Under the pieces are notes generated by a model that had not been told where the DNA came from, made no database searches, and saw only the letters and a program-made list of their open reading frames with translations. Made by a program: the position numbers and the translations under genes. Of a stretch of 64,000 bases of DNA, positions 46,075 to 55,475 are shown piece after piece. Source of the DNA: Tenacibaculum maritimum NCIMB 2154 (lineage in GTDB: Bacteria > Bacteroidota > Bacteroidia > Flavobacteriales > Flavobacteriaceae); NCBI RefSeq assembly GCF_900119795.1, contig NZ_LT634361.1, forward strand, positions 930,001 to 994,000, given 5' to 3'. Within the stretch, counting starts at the first letter, position 1, and each line of letters opens with the position of its first letter.

Positions 46075-47298
46075 CTAGAATAGGGTATATCCAAGTGTGA
46101 AAAGTAATGCGTTATAATTAGAGTTGAAAGAAATACTATTTCCTAAAATACTTCTATTACCTTGGTATCTTAATTCAGCACTATATCTTCTGTATTTATA
46201 TCCTATACCTAAAGAAAAATTGTTTCTTGACGCTATTTCTGAAAGTAGGTATCTTGATCCATCTTTTCTAAAAAACTCTAAAGAGGAATCAATATCAAAG
46301 TTTAAAACATATGAAAGATTAACAAATAAAGCAGATTTATTTTTTAAGAACAAATAATGTCTTAAGCTAAAAGGAACTTCAATAACCTTATAGTCAATTT
46401 TTGTTACTATCTTTTTTCCTGATACAAAATCAGCATCCAAACCAGTCATATCGTTGCTTTTAAAAGACTGGTAAGAAGGTTCAATAGCTAAAGCCCATTT
46501 GTTTTTGTTAAAAGGGAGTATGAATTCAGTTTCTATACCAAATCTTATATTAGACGTGTTTTTGATGTCCGTATATTTTTTTTCATCTTTACTTATAGTA
46601 AGGCTAGCATTGTTTAGTCCTACTTTTACATTAAAATTAAATAAATCACCGTTTTTTGCTTTTTTGAAGCTTTTAAATTGCGGATCATTACACTTATTAT
46701 ATTTTATAAAAAAGTTAGTTAACTGATTTTTTTTGTATTGTATTTGGTTTATTTTGCTTATTGTAAACTTATCACATTTTAAATTGAGCCAAAGTTGCCT
46801 TTTAAAAGTGTTGTTTTTCCTAATTTTATTTTCGCTTATTCTATATGGTTTGTATATAAGTTGTTTTATTTGTTGAGAATCATCTTTGCTATAAAAATAC
46901 CGTCTAAGATTATTGTCTTTATAAAAGTATAGGCTCGCTTTTCCTGCTACCAATACCTTCAAAAAAAGTGATTCCTTTTTAAAAATGGGCTCTTTGTTGT
47001 TACTTATATGTTTTAAGCTACTACTAGACCTGTCAATTTCAACAAGGCTTCTTATGTATTTAGATTGGCCTATGATAGCAAATTCTTTAACAGATTGTAC
47101 CTGTATAGTTTTTTCAGGAGAAGAGAGGGTTGTTTTGTACTCAAAATAAGAAGGAGTATTATCCCAATCGATATTTTTAATATAACAGTTTATCTTTTGG
47201 TTAAAGTTATCAATGTAATATCCTTTTTCAAAAGAAATTTGAGCATAAGAATTGAAATGTAAAAAAATAGCAATAAATAACAATGTTAGCTTTTTCAT
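46075..47298 (-). CDS. Outer membrane beta-barrel protein
   Basis: The ATG at 47298 (MKKLTLLFIAIFLHFNSYAQ, a clean signal peptide) gives 407 residues; the longer frame to 47343 is not needed. The middle is soluble with an FEYKTTLSSPEKTIQVQSVKE-like region; the last ~170 residues are barrel strands ending in NALLFTLGYTLF with the terminal aromatic. It may be a surface protein of the PorT-like kind. Role unknown. Confidence 0.7.
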   Translation of the reverse strand: MKKLTLLFIAIFLHFNSYAQISFEKGYYIDNFNQKINCYIKNIDWDNTPSYFEYKTTLSSPEKTIQVQSVKEFAIIGQSKYIRSLVEIDRSSSSLKHISNNKEPIFKKESLFLKVLVAGKASLYFYKDNNLRRYFYSKDDSQQIKQLIYKPYRISENKIRKNNTFKRQLWLNLKCDKFTISKINQIQYKKNQLTNFFIKYNKCNDPQFKSFKKAKNGDLFNFNVKVGLNNASLTISKDEKKYTDIKNTSNIRFGIETEFILPFNKNKWALAIEPSYQSFKSNDMTGLDADFVSGKKIVTKIDYKVIEVPFSLRHYLFLKNKSALFVNLSYVLNFDIDSSLEFFRKDGSRYLLSEIASRNNFSLGIGYKYRRYSAELRYQGNRSILGNSISFNSNYNALLFTLGYTLF

Positions 47299-47409
47299 AA
47301 TTATAGAGTATATGGTATAAATTTTGTGAGTAAAATTACACAATTTTCTGTAAATGTAATAAAAAGAAAATGAGAATTCAAAAGCATAAAAAAAAGGGTA
47401 AGCAAAAGA

Positions 47410-47568
47410 TCAGTTTATTCTCTTTAGTGCATTCATTTTTTGTATAATTTCTTTCAGTCGCTCCTTATTTCGTTGTTTTTCCAGTCTTATTTTATTTTCC
47501 TTTTGTTTTAGAAGCCTAGAGTGTTTTGCTTTATTTACGGTGTTTTTTGCTTTTCCTTTTTTAGCCAT
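47410..47568 (-). CDS. Small basic charged protein
   Basis: A 52-residue frame too short for usual gene tracks: MAKKGKAKNTVNKAKHSRLL then a Lys/Arg/Glu-rich coiled-coil-like stretch. Its ATG overlaps the symporter stop as ATGGCTAA (8 bp), so it is translationally coupled. Strong basic composition suggests a nucleic-acid or ribosome contact, but this is inference. Confidence 0.65.
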   Translation of the reverse strand: MAKKGKAKNTVNKAKHSRLLKQKENKIRLEKQRNKERLKEIIQKMNALKRIN

Positions 47569-49006
47569 TAGATGTTTTTTTAGTGAATGATAATAATCCG
47601 AGAAAGGTAATTAATCCATTTAGTATTAATACAAAAAAACCAAAGTCAAAGTTAAATTTTTCCTTACAAAAATAGCTAATACAATAAGTTAAAATAGGAG
47701 CAGTTATACAGATAAAAGGAACTAATTTATCTCTTGTAGTTTTTTGAGTGAATAAGCCAAAGCTATATAAACCAAGTAAAGGGCCATAGGTATATCCCGC
47801 AAAAGTGAAAATTTTAGCAATTACGCTAGCATCTGCAATAAAATATTTAAAGATCAAAATAGTGGTCATTAAAATAAAGGAAAAAGCAATATGAATTTTT
47901 TTTCTTATTTTTTCTTGTTGCCTAATGCTTTCTTTTTTGTCAATTTCCAAAATATCGATACTAAAAGAAGTTGTTAGGGAAGTTAGCGCAGAATCAGCAC
48001 TTGAGTAAGCAGCAGCAATCAATCCTAGTAAAAAGAATGTTGCAGTAGTGGCTCCTAAAGTGCTTTTAGTAGCAATTACAGGGAATAACTGATCTTTATG
48101 AGCATGGATTCCATGCTGTACAGCAAAATCGGTTAATAATACTCCTAATATTAAAAATAAGAGATTTACAATTACTAAAACAATTGTAAACCAAAACATA
48201 TTTTTTTGAGCATCTTTTAAATTTTTACAGGTTAAGTTTTTCTGCATCATATCTTGGTCCAATCCTGTCATGACAACAGCAATAAAAGCACCCGAAAAAA
48301 ATTGCTTCCAAAAATAATTACCAGCTTTCCAGTCATCGAAAAAAAAGGTTTTCGAAAGTTTGTTTTTAGAAACGTACTCGATAAGATTCGTTATTTGCAT
48401 ATCTTCAGATATGGTATAAATACAAACTCCAACAGCAATTAGCATGAACAGTGTTTGTAATGTATCTGTCCAAACAATAGTTTTTATACCACCTTTAAAG
48501 GTGTATAGCCATATTAAAGCTATGGTTATAGTTACTGTTAGCCAAAAAGGAATTCCGTAAGCATCAAAAAGCAGTAATTGCAAAACGTTAGCAACGAGAA
48601 ATAAGCGAAAAGACGCGCCAATAGTTCGAGATAGTAAAAAGAAAGAAGCACCTGTTTTATAGGAGTAGTTTCCAAACCTATTAGCTAAATAAGTGTATAT
48701 AGAGGTTAGATTTAGTTTATAGTATAGAGGAAGTAAAATCAAACCAATGATAGCATAACCTAGTACATAGCCCAATACCATTTGCATATACCCCATTGCT
48801 TGCGTTTCTACCCAGCCAGGAACGGAAATGAAAGTAACTCCAGATAAGGAAGCACCTATCATACCAAAGGCAACAACATACCAAGGAGAGGAATTATTTG
48901 CTTTAAAAAAAGTGTTATTATTTGCAGATTTGCTTGTGCTATAAGAGATGCATATCAATAAGCAGAAGTAACAAATAATTAAGAGTAGTACATTTATTGG
49001 TTCCAT
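47561..49006 (-). CDS. Sodium:solute symporter (SSS family)
   Basis: A 481-residue membrane protein with about 13 spans. The SSS marks are seen: FGMIGASLSGVTFISVPGW near 50, the ALIWLYTFKGGIKTIVWTDTLQ stretch, and LLGLIAAAYSSADSALTSL. It imports an unknown solute with sodium. Overlaps the small basic protein gene. Confidence 0.88.
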   Translation of the reverse strand: MEPINVLLLIICYFCLLICISYSTSKSANNNTFFKANNSSPWYVVAFGMIGASLSGVTFISVPGWVETQAMGYMQMVLGYVLGYAIIGLILLPLYYKLNLTSIYTYLANRFGNYSYKTGASFFLLSRTIGASFRLFLVANVLQLLLFDAYGIPFWLTVTITIALIWLYTFKGGIKTIVWTDTLQTLFMLIAVGVCIYTISEDMQITNLIEYVSKNKLSKTFFFDDWKAGNYFWKQFFSGAFIAVVMTGLDQDMMQKNLTCKNLKDAQKNMFWFTIVLVIVNLLFLILGVLLTDFAVQHGIHAHKDQLFPVIATKSTLGATTATFFLLGLIAAAYSSADSALTSLTTSFSIDILEIDKKESIRQQEKIRKKIHIAFSFILMTTILIFKYFIADASVIAKIFTFAGYTYGPLLGLYSFGLFTQKTTRDKLVPFICITAPILTYCISYFCKEKFNFDFGFFVLILNGLITFLGLLSFTKKTSNG

Positions 49007-49043
49007 AAAAGGATTTTTATAATAAAGTACGAATATAGCAAAT

Positions 49044-49086
49044 AAAAAATGCTGTTAAAGTTACATTTATCAACAGCATTTTTTTA
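49044..49086 (-). terminator. Terminator after the nitroreductase gene
   Basis: AAAAAATGCTGTT with AACAGCATTTTTT, just after the stop at 49092. Confidence 0.75.
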
Positions 49087-49091
49087 GTGTA

Positions 49092-49724
49092 TTATTTTAT
49101 TTCAATAACGGTATCCGTTACTTTTTTTCGTACTTTTTTTAAGTCTTTCATGTAATCATCTTTAGCTCTAAATCCTACAGGAAGAACAAGAATAGATTTT
49201 AAGTTTTGAGAGCTCAACCCTAAAATTTCATCGTATTTTTCGGGAGAAAACCCTTCCATAGGGCAAGCATCAATTTTTTCGTTTGCAGCAACAGTCATCA
49301 AATTACCTAAAACAATATATGCTTGGTTTTTATTCCATTGAAAAATAGCTTCATCTGTTAGTTTTGAGAAATGACCAATTAAAAATTCCTTAAAAGGATT
49401 TAAAATATCATCAGGAGTATCTCTTACCTCTTTAACTAAATTAAAATATTTTTCGATATGATCTTTTTCTACTTTAGCAGGAATACATAAAATTAAGACA
49501 TGAGAGGCTTGTGCAATTTGTTGCTGATTCCAAGAATGAGGAACTAGCTTTTGCTGGATCTCTTTATTTTGAAGTACAACCATTTTTACAGGTTGTAACC
49601 CATATGAAGTAGCTGTTAAATTAAAAGCTTCTTTTAAAGTTTGTATCTGAGTTTCTGTTAGTAATTTGTCTTTATCAAATTTTTTAACGGCATAGCGCCA
49701 TTTTAAATTTTCTATACTGTTCAT
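49092..49724 (-). CDS. Nitroreductase-family NAD(P)H oxidoreductase
   Basis: A 210-residue FMN enzyme (NfnB-like): WRYAVKKFD near residue 9 and ATSYGLQPVKMVV, then EKIDACPMEGFSPEKYDE. Likely cytosolic reduction of quinones or nitro compounds. Single gene with its own promoter. Confidence 0.88.
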   Translation of the reverse strand: MNSIENLKWRYAVKKFDKDKLLTETQIQTLKEAFNLTATSYGLQPVKMVVLQNKEIQQKLVPHSWNQQQIAQASHVLILCIPAKVEKDHIEKYFNLVKEVRDTPDDILNPFKEFLIGHFSKLTDEAIFQWNKNQAYIVLGNLMTVAANEKIDACPMEGFSPEKYDEILGLSSQNLKSILVLPVGFRAKDDYMKDLKKVRKKVTDTVIEIK

Positions 49725-49746
49725 GTTTATTTCTTTTTGTAGAAAG

Positions 49747-49779
49747 CAAAAGTAGTTTCATTAAAAATTAAAATAACAA
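49747..49779 (-). promoter_or_regulatory. Promoter of the nitroreductase gene
   Basis: On the minus strand, TTG (49777-49779), 22 bp, then TACTTTTG (49747-49754); 22 bp before the start. Confidence 0.55.
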
Positions 49780-49799
49780 TTGCTCTGTTAAATATTGGT

Positions 49800-50630
49800 T
49801 TATTTTTGTTTGTATTTATCTATTATTTTAATCAGCGCTTCTGGTTCTGGACGAACTCTATAATTATCCGTTAAGTCGGCAAAGATCAGTTTTCCATTTT
49901 CGTCAGTAATAAGAACAGTGGGTAGTATAACATCACTATCATATCCCAAAGCTTGAAAACCAGTAGGAAGTCCGTTTTTATGAAATATACCTAGTTTTTT
50001 GGCAACTGTATTGTTAACATCAACAAGAAAATGAAAAGGTACTTGGTGTTTTTTGGCTAAGTTTTCAGTAAATTTATGAGGTTGAGAACTTACTAAAATC
50101 ATATTAATATTTCTTTCTTCTAATGCTTTATATTGTTGTACCACCTCTTTAATTTGCGCCATGCATAATGGGCACCAATTACCTCTATAAAATATAAAAA
50201 TGCTGTATTTTTTTAAAAATGAAGTTGAGGCTATTTTATTTCCATTGCTGTTCTCTAAAATAAATTGAGGAAGTTTATTACCTACTTTTAAAATCGTGTT
50301 ATCTCTTTTATTAAAGGTAGAATACCAAGTAAGATAACTGATCCATCCTGTAAATAAAATGATATTTGTACTGACTGTATTTATGTCAAAATTAAACAAA
50401 GAAATTAAAAGTCCAATACCCATAGAAATTGTATAAGGAAGGAGTGTTTTAGAAGTTCTAGCAATGGGTCTTATAAATAGCATTATAAAAAAGAGAACAA
50501 CGGTAAAAGAAGAAATGATAGTACCTATTTTTTGTAAACTAAAGGAATCATAAACACTTGTTTTTACTAGTATAATTAAGGCAAAAACAGGAAATAAGCT
50601 GATAAATAGTGATTTTATAATATTTTTCAT
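49800..50630 (-). CDS. Membrane-anchored redoxin (AhpC/TSA-type)
   Basis: A 276-residue protein with four or so hydrophobic spans in residues 1-100, then a thioredoxin-fold domain with FYRGNWCPLCMAQIKEV, where Cys-x-x-Cys acts as the redox site. It is probably a membrane-bound peroxidase or thiol oxidoreductase. Divergent from the DUF2851 gene. Confidence 0.8.
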   Translation of the reverse strand: MKNIIKSLFISLFPVFALIILVKTSVYDSFSLQKIGTIISSFTVVLFFIMLFIRPIARTSKTLLPYTISMGIGLLISLFNFDINTVSTNIILFTGWISYLTWYSTFNKRDNTILKVGNKLPQFILENSNGNKIASTSFLKKYSIFIFYRGNWCPLCMAQIKEVVQQYKALEERNINMILVSSQPHKFTENLAKKHQVPFHFLVDVNNTVAKKLGIFHKNGLPTGFQALGYDSDVILPTVLITDENGKLIFADLTDNYRVRPEPEALIKIIDKYKQK

Positions 50631-50675
50631 AAATTGATAGTCGTAAAATAATTGCTAATTTACACATGATTTGCT

Positions 50676-51962
50676 ATGAAAGAAGATTTTCTACATTATA
50701 TATGGAAGTATAAATTGTTGCCCTTAAAAAAGCTGGTGACACTTGATGGATGTACATTGACAATTCTTAAGGAAGGGACGTATAATACAAATGCAGGGCC
50801 AGATTTTTTAAATGTACATTTGAGAATAGATGGTCAGGTTTGGGTAGGAAATGTTGAGATACATGTAAAATCATTAGATTGGTATTTGCATAATCATGAA
50901 AAAGATAAAAACTATGAAGCAGTTATATTGCATGTAGTTTGGGAATATAATGGAGATGTTTTTATGAAAAATAATAGGTGCTTGCCTACCTTGGAATTGA
51001 AAAATATAATTGATGAACAACGTATTGAAAATTATCAAAATTTATTTTCTAAAAAGCGTGATTGGATTCCTTGTGGTAGGCAAATAAGAACGGTATCCCC
51101 TTTTGTGTTAAGTAATTGGTTAGAACGATTATATTTTGAGCGATTAGAAAGTAAGTCAAGAAAAATAAAAGGGTTATTAAAAGCATCTAATAAAGATTAT
51201 GAGGCAGTACTGTTTCAGTTGCTCACTAAAAATTTTGGATTAAAAGTGAATAAAGACGCGTTTTTAAATTTAGGGAAATCTTTAGCGTTTACAGTAGTCA
51301 GAAGGGAGTCGTTTAATGAAAAAAGTTTATCGGCATTGCTGTTTGGTCAAGGAGGTTTTTTAGAAGATGATAAGGTGGAAAATGAGTATTATTCTTCACT
51401 AAAAAAAGAATACCAATATTTAAAGCATAAATATAGTTTAAATAGCATAGGAAATCATCAGTTTGAATTCTTTAGAATGCGTCCGAATAATTTTCCTACA
51501 ATAAGAATTGCTCAGTTGGTGTCATTATATCATGCGCATCAAGGTTTGTTTTCAAAGCTAATGAAGTTCAGCAGAATAGAAATGCTCTATGAAATTTTTG
51601 ATGTAGAGATCAATGATTTTTGGAAGAAGCATTATACGTTTAGAACGACTTCGAAAAGTTCTAGAAAAAAAATAACAAAGCAATTTATAGATTTATTAAT
51701 AATTAATACACTTGTGCCGTTAAAGTTTGTGCTTGGAAAAGATAGAGGAGAAGAAGAGTTAAGAGGAATAGCTATGTTAATGCAGTTGAAAGCAGAGACA
51801 AACAATATTGTTGATAAGTTTAAAGAACTGTTAGTAGTTCCTAAGAATGCTCTTGAATCGCAAGCTTTATTAGAGCTATACAATAATTATTGTAAGAAGA
51901 AAAGGTGCCTAAACTGTGCTGTAGGGAATGATTTAATAAAAAAACTTCTTAAGGATGAATAA
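50676..51962 (+). CDS. DUF2851 family protein
   Basis: A 428-residue soluble protein with the family pattern: KLVTLDGCTLTILKEGTYNTNAGPDF changed into GPDFLNVHLRIDGQVWVGNVE and HVKSLDWYLHNH; the C-terminus ends in CKKKRCLNCAVGNDL. The nuclease-like N-terminal fold is only my impression. Function unknown. Confidence 0.8.
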   Translation: MKEDFLHYIWKYKLLPLKKLVTLDGCTLTILKEGTYNTNAGPDFLNVHLRIDGQVWVGNVEIHVKSLDWYLHNHEKDKNYEAVILHVVWEYNGDVFMKNNRCLPTLELKNIIDEQRIENYQNLFSKKRDWIPCGRQIRTVSPFVLSNWLERLYFERLESKSRKIKGLLKASNKDYEAVLFQLLTKNFGLKVNKDAFLNLGKSLAFTVVRRESFNEKSLSALLFGQGGFLEDDKVENEYYSSLKKEYQYLKHKYSLNSIGNHQFEFFRMRPNNFPTIRIAQLVSLYHAHQGLFSKLMKFSRIEMLYEIFDVEINDFWKKHYTFRTTSKSSRKKITKQFIDLLIINTLVPLKFVLGKDRGEEELRGIAMLMQLKAETNNIVDKFKELLVVPKNALESQALLELYNNYCKKKRCLNCAVGNDLIKKLLKDE

Positions 51963-52011
51963 AAAATGCTTTTTTCTATGTGCTAAGGTCGAATAATAAA
52001 TTGTATAAGAT

Positions 52012-52019
52012 TATATTTG
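52012..52019 (+). promoter_or_regulatory. Promoter -7 box (TATATTTG)
   Basis: TAnnTTTG match 17 bp before the SH3-lipoprotein gene. Confidence 0.5.
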
Positions 52020-52035
52020 TATAAAATTTATAATT

Positions 52036-52803
52036 ATGAAAAGAGTATTTATTGCTATCATGTCTGTGGCTATTTTTATTACAAGTTGTGATAAAGGTAA
52101 CACTTCAAAGAAAACAAGTGAAAAACGAATTGAAAAAGAAGTTGAAAAAGAAGATCCAATTGATGAAAAAAAATCAAGAAAAAGCTCGGCTGCTATTTGC
52201 TTACTAGATAGGTTGTCTGTTCGAGAAACTCCAGAACCTAAAGGAAAATGGCTAACCTCAATGAGTTTAGGGGAAAAGGTGATGTTGTTGGGAGAAGAAA
52301 CTACCGAGCCTAAAACTAAGAAACTATACTATAAAGTAAAATTGAGTGATGGGAAAAAAGGTTGGACTCCAGCAAGATTTTTAGCTGTTAGTGAAAAAGT
52401 AGGCGTAATGTTAGAAGAAGCAAGTGTTTATAAACGACCAGAATTGCTTACAAAAACAGATAAAAAATATAGTGTAATGGATATTATTGCTGTGGTAGAG
52501 AATCAAAATGATTGGCTAAAGGTAAAAGGAAAGAGGGCTAAAGGAAAGTATATAGAAGAAGGGTGGATAAAATCGTCTAATTTTTCAGAATCAGCTGTTG
52601 ATATTGCAATGGCTAAATTTGCAAATATGGCACTTGGAAAAGAAACTATGACAGAGCGAATAAAAGCATTAGAAGAAGTACTAGAAAACAACGATTTATC
52701 AAGCTCAGCTTTTGTTGATATTTTAAGAGCAAAAGTAAGAGATTATGAGTCGAAAAATACTTCGCTTATAGAGGATGATAAGGAGCTTCTTAATGATGAT
52801 TAG
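52036..52803 (+). CDS. SH3-domain lipoprotein
   Basis: A 255-residue lipoprotein (MKRVFIAIMSVAIFITSC, Cys18) with a Lys/Glu-rich linker and two SH3-like parts: LLDRLSVRETPEPKGKW and EEASVYKRPELLTK. The C-terminus is helical. It probably binds cell-wall peptides or stays in the periplasm. Confidence 0.8.
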   Translation: MKRVFIAIMSVAIFITSCDKGNTSKKTSEKRIEKEVEKEDPIDEKKSRKSSAAICLLDRLSVRETPEPKGKWLTSMSLGEKVMLLGEETTEPKTKKLYYKVKLSDGKKGWTPARFLAVSEKVGVMLEEASVYKRPELLTKTDKKYSVMDIIAVVENQNDWLKVKGKRAKGKYIEEGWIKSSNFSESAVDIAMAKFANMALGKETMTERIKALEEVLENNDLSSSAFVDILRAKVRDYESKNTSLIEDDKELLNDD

Positions 52804-52837
52804 GAGGGCATTCTAATCTTAAGTAATGATATAGCTA

Positions 52838-52877
52838 AAAAAAAAGTGGTTTTGAAATTTCAAAACCACTTTTTTTT
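52838..52877. terminator. Bidirectional terminator
   Basis: Near-perfect 40 bp palindrome AAGTGGTTTTGAAA/TTTCAAAACCACTT with A and T runs, between two convergent genes. Confidence 0.85.
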
Positions 52878-52892
52878 AGTTGTAAATTTATT

Positions 52893-55346
52893 TTAGTACA
52901 AGCTTTTAAATTTTTGAGGATTGGCTTCGTGCATTATCTCATATATTTTTTCAAAAATATCTTCAGCAGATGGTTTTGAAAAATAATCACCATCAGTTCC
53001 ATAAGCTGGTCGATGTGCTTTAGCACTTAGAGTAGCAGGTTTACTATCAAGATAGCGATATGCATTTTGTTTTTCAGTAATTTCTTGTAGTAAATAGGCA
53101 GAAGCTCCTCCAGGTACATCTTCATCAACAATTAAAAGGCGACTTGTCTTCATTATTGATTTTACAGTATCTTGTTTTATATCAAAAGGCAATAAGCTTT
53201 GAGCATCAATAATTTCTATATTGATGCCTACTTGAATTAAGTCTTTGGCTGCTTCTTCCACTATTCTTAAGGTAGAACCGTACGAAACAACAGTAATGTC
53301 TTCTCCTTCCTTTATTGTTTCAACAACCCCTATAGGTGTTGTGAAATTCCCTAAGTTTGTAGGTAATTCTTCTTTTAAACGATACCCATTTAAACATTCA
53401 ACAACTAATGCAGGATCATCGCCTTCAAGAAGCGTATTGTAAAAACCAGCAGCTTTGGTCATATTTCGAGGAACAAGTACATGAATACCTCTAAGAGTAT
53501 TGATAATTGCTCCCATAGGAGATCCAGCATGCCAAATACCTTCTAAACGATGCCCGCGAGTACGAATAATTAACGGGGCTTTTTGTTTTCCAAAAGTACG
53601 ATAACGTAAGGTTGCCAAATCATCGCTCATAATTTGTAAAGCGTATAGTAAATAATCCAAATATTGGATTTCAGCGATTGGACGTAGTCCACGCATTGCC
53701 ATACCGATACCTTGCCCCAAGATGGTTGCTTCACGAATTCCTGTATCGGCAACTCTTAATGCTCCAAATTTTTCTTGAAGACCTTCTAGTCCTTGGTTAA
53801 CATCACCAATATATCCAGCATCTTCTCCAAAGACTAACACTTCAGGGTACCTTTTTAAAATAGCCTCAAAATTATCGCGCATGATGATACGTGCATCTAC
53901 CAAATTTTTTTCTGAAGCATAGGTAGGAAGTATTTCTTTTGTGTTTAAAGGAGATGATTTTGTTTCACTTAATAAATGAGATGAATATTTTGTAGCGGCA
54001 TCTTTAAGAGAGTTCTTTATAAAATTCTGTAATGCTATCTTCTCTGAAAAATCTTCATCTTTCAAATACCTTAATGCTTTACGTGTTGTCATTAAAACAT
54101 CTTTTCTGATAGGCTCAGAGATGTTCGCTAAGTCATTTTTCAACTTAGTAATAAAGGAGCCATTACTACTTTTAGAAATAATGCGCTCTAGTAAATTCAG
54201 AGCAATAGTAGCTTCAGCTTTTATTTCGTTGCTAAAAGCATTCCAAGCATCTCGCTTAGCTGTACTCACTTCTTTTTTTGCATTTTTTTCTATAGCGATG
54301 ATTTCTTCTTCTGAGTTTACAAATTTTAAAACGTTTCCTGCTTCATCCTGCAATTCAAAATCTAAGATCCACTGACGCATTTGAGAGATACAATCAAATT
54401 CTTGTTCCCATTGCAAGCGTTCTTTAGATTTATAACGCTCATGTGATCCAGAAGTAGAGTGTCCTTGCGGTTGTGTAAGTTCTTTTACGTGTATTAATAC
54501 GGGGATATGCTGTTCTCTTGCAATTTTTGCTGCTTTGGCATAAATAGCTACCAATTGCACATAATCCCAGCCGTTTACGACGAATATTTCATACCCGTTG
54601 GTATCGTTGTCTTTTTGAAACCCTTTTAATATTTCAGAAATACTCTCTTTGGTTGTTTGATGTTTTGCATGTACTGAAATACCATATTCGTCATCCCAAA
54701 CATTCATAACCATAGGTACCTGTAAAACTCCTGCTGCATTTATAGTTTCAAAAAATAAACCTTCACTAGTACTTGCATTACCAATGGTTCCCCAAGCTAT
54801 TTCATTTCCATTAATAGAAAATTTTGTAAAATTTTCCAAACCTTTTACACTGCGATATATTTTTGAAGCTTGCGCAAGTCCTAGTAAACGAGGCATTTGC
54901 CCAGCAGTAGGAGAGATGTCTGAACTAGAATTCCGTTGGGTTGTTAAATTTTTCCAATTTCCATTCTCATCTAAGCTATGTGTGGCAAAATGTCCCCCCA
55001 TTTGACGACCAGCAGACATTGGATCTGCTTCAATACTCGTATGTGCATACAGCCCTGCAAAAAATTGCTGAGCAGTCAATTCACCTATAGCCATCATAAA
55101 GGTCTGATCTCTATAATATCCTGAACGAAAGTCGCCTTTTTGAAAGGCTTTCGCCATTGCCAATTGAGGTACTTCTTTACCATCTCCGAAGATTCCAAAT
55201 TTTGCTTTACCTGTTAAAACCTCTCTACGACCTAACAAACTACATTCTCTACTAATACGAGCGATCTTATAGTCATTTAAAACTTCATTTCTAAAATCAT
55301 GAAAAGAAATTCGTTGAGAGTTGGGAGTAACTACGTCTTGTGCCAT
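52893..55346 (-). CDS. Branched-chain 2-oxoacid dehydrogenase E1, fused alpha-beta
   Basis: An 817-residue single chain: alpha part to about 410 (TPP site ASTSEGLFFETINAAGVLQVP, then RYKSKERLQWEQEFD), beta part from about 470 (VFGEDAGYIGDVNQGLEGL, PIAEIQYLDYLLYALQIMSDD). It decarboxylates branched or 2-oxo acids for a lipoyl E2. Such fusion is common in this phylum. No E2 or E3 is adjacent. Confidence 0.9.
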   Translation of the reverse strand: MAQDVVTPNSQRISFHDFRNEVLNDYKIARISRECSLLGRREVLTGKAKFGIFGDGKEVPQLAMAKAFQKGDFRSGYYRDQTFMMAIGELTAQQFFAGLYAHTSIEADPMSAGRQMGGHFATHSLDENGNWKNLTTQRNSSSDISPTAGQMPRLLGLAQASKIYRSVKGLENFTKFSINGNEIAWGTIGNASTSEGLFFETINAAGVLQVPMVMNVWDDEYGISVHAKHQTTKESISEILKGFQKDNDTNGYEIFVVNGWDYVQLVAIYAKAAKIAREQHIPVLIHVKELTQPQGHSTSGSHERYKSKERLQWEQEFDCISQMRQWILDFELQDEAGNVLKFVNSEEEIIAIEKNAKKEVSTAKRDAWNAFSNEIKAEATIALNLLERIISKSSNGSFITKLKNDLANISEPIRKDVLMTTRKALRYLKDEDFSEKIALQNFIKNSLKDAATKYSSHLLSETKSSPLNTKEILPTYASEKNLVDARIIMRDNFEAILKRYPEVLVFGEDAGYIGDVNQGLEGLQEKFGALRVADTGIREATILGQGIGMAMRGLRPIAEIQYLDYLLYALQIMSDDLATLRYRTFGKQKAPLIIRTRGHRLEGIWHAGSPMGAIINTLRGIHVLVPRNMTKAAGFYNTLLEGDDPALVVECLNGYRLKEELPTNLGNFTTPIGVVETIKEGEDITVVSYGSTLRIVEEAAKDLIQVGINIEIIDAQSLLPFDIKQDTVKSIMKTSRLLIVDEDVPGGASAYLLQEITEKQNAYRYLDSKPATLSAKAHRPAYGTDGDYFSKPSAEDIFEKIYEIMHEANPQKFKSLY

Positions 55347-55373
55347 AACTTATAACTAGGTTTTAGTGTGTTG

Positions 55374-55381
55374 CAAATTTA
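55374..55381 (-). promoter_or_regulatory. Promoter -7 box (TAAATTTG)
   Basis: TAnnTTTG match 28 bp before the E1 gene. Confidence 0.45.
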
Positions 55382-55475
55382 TGTTTTTTAGTTGAAATTT
55401 AAAAATATTTTATTTTGTTAAAAATATCGTAATTTTTTTACCGTAAATTGTCTTTTTAGTGAAGATAATGTAAAA

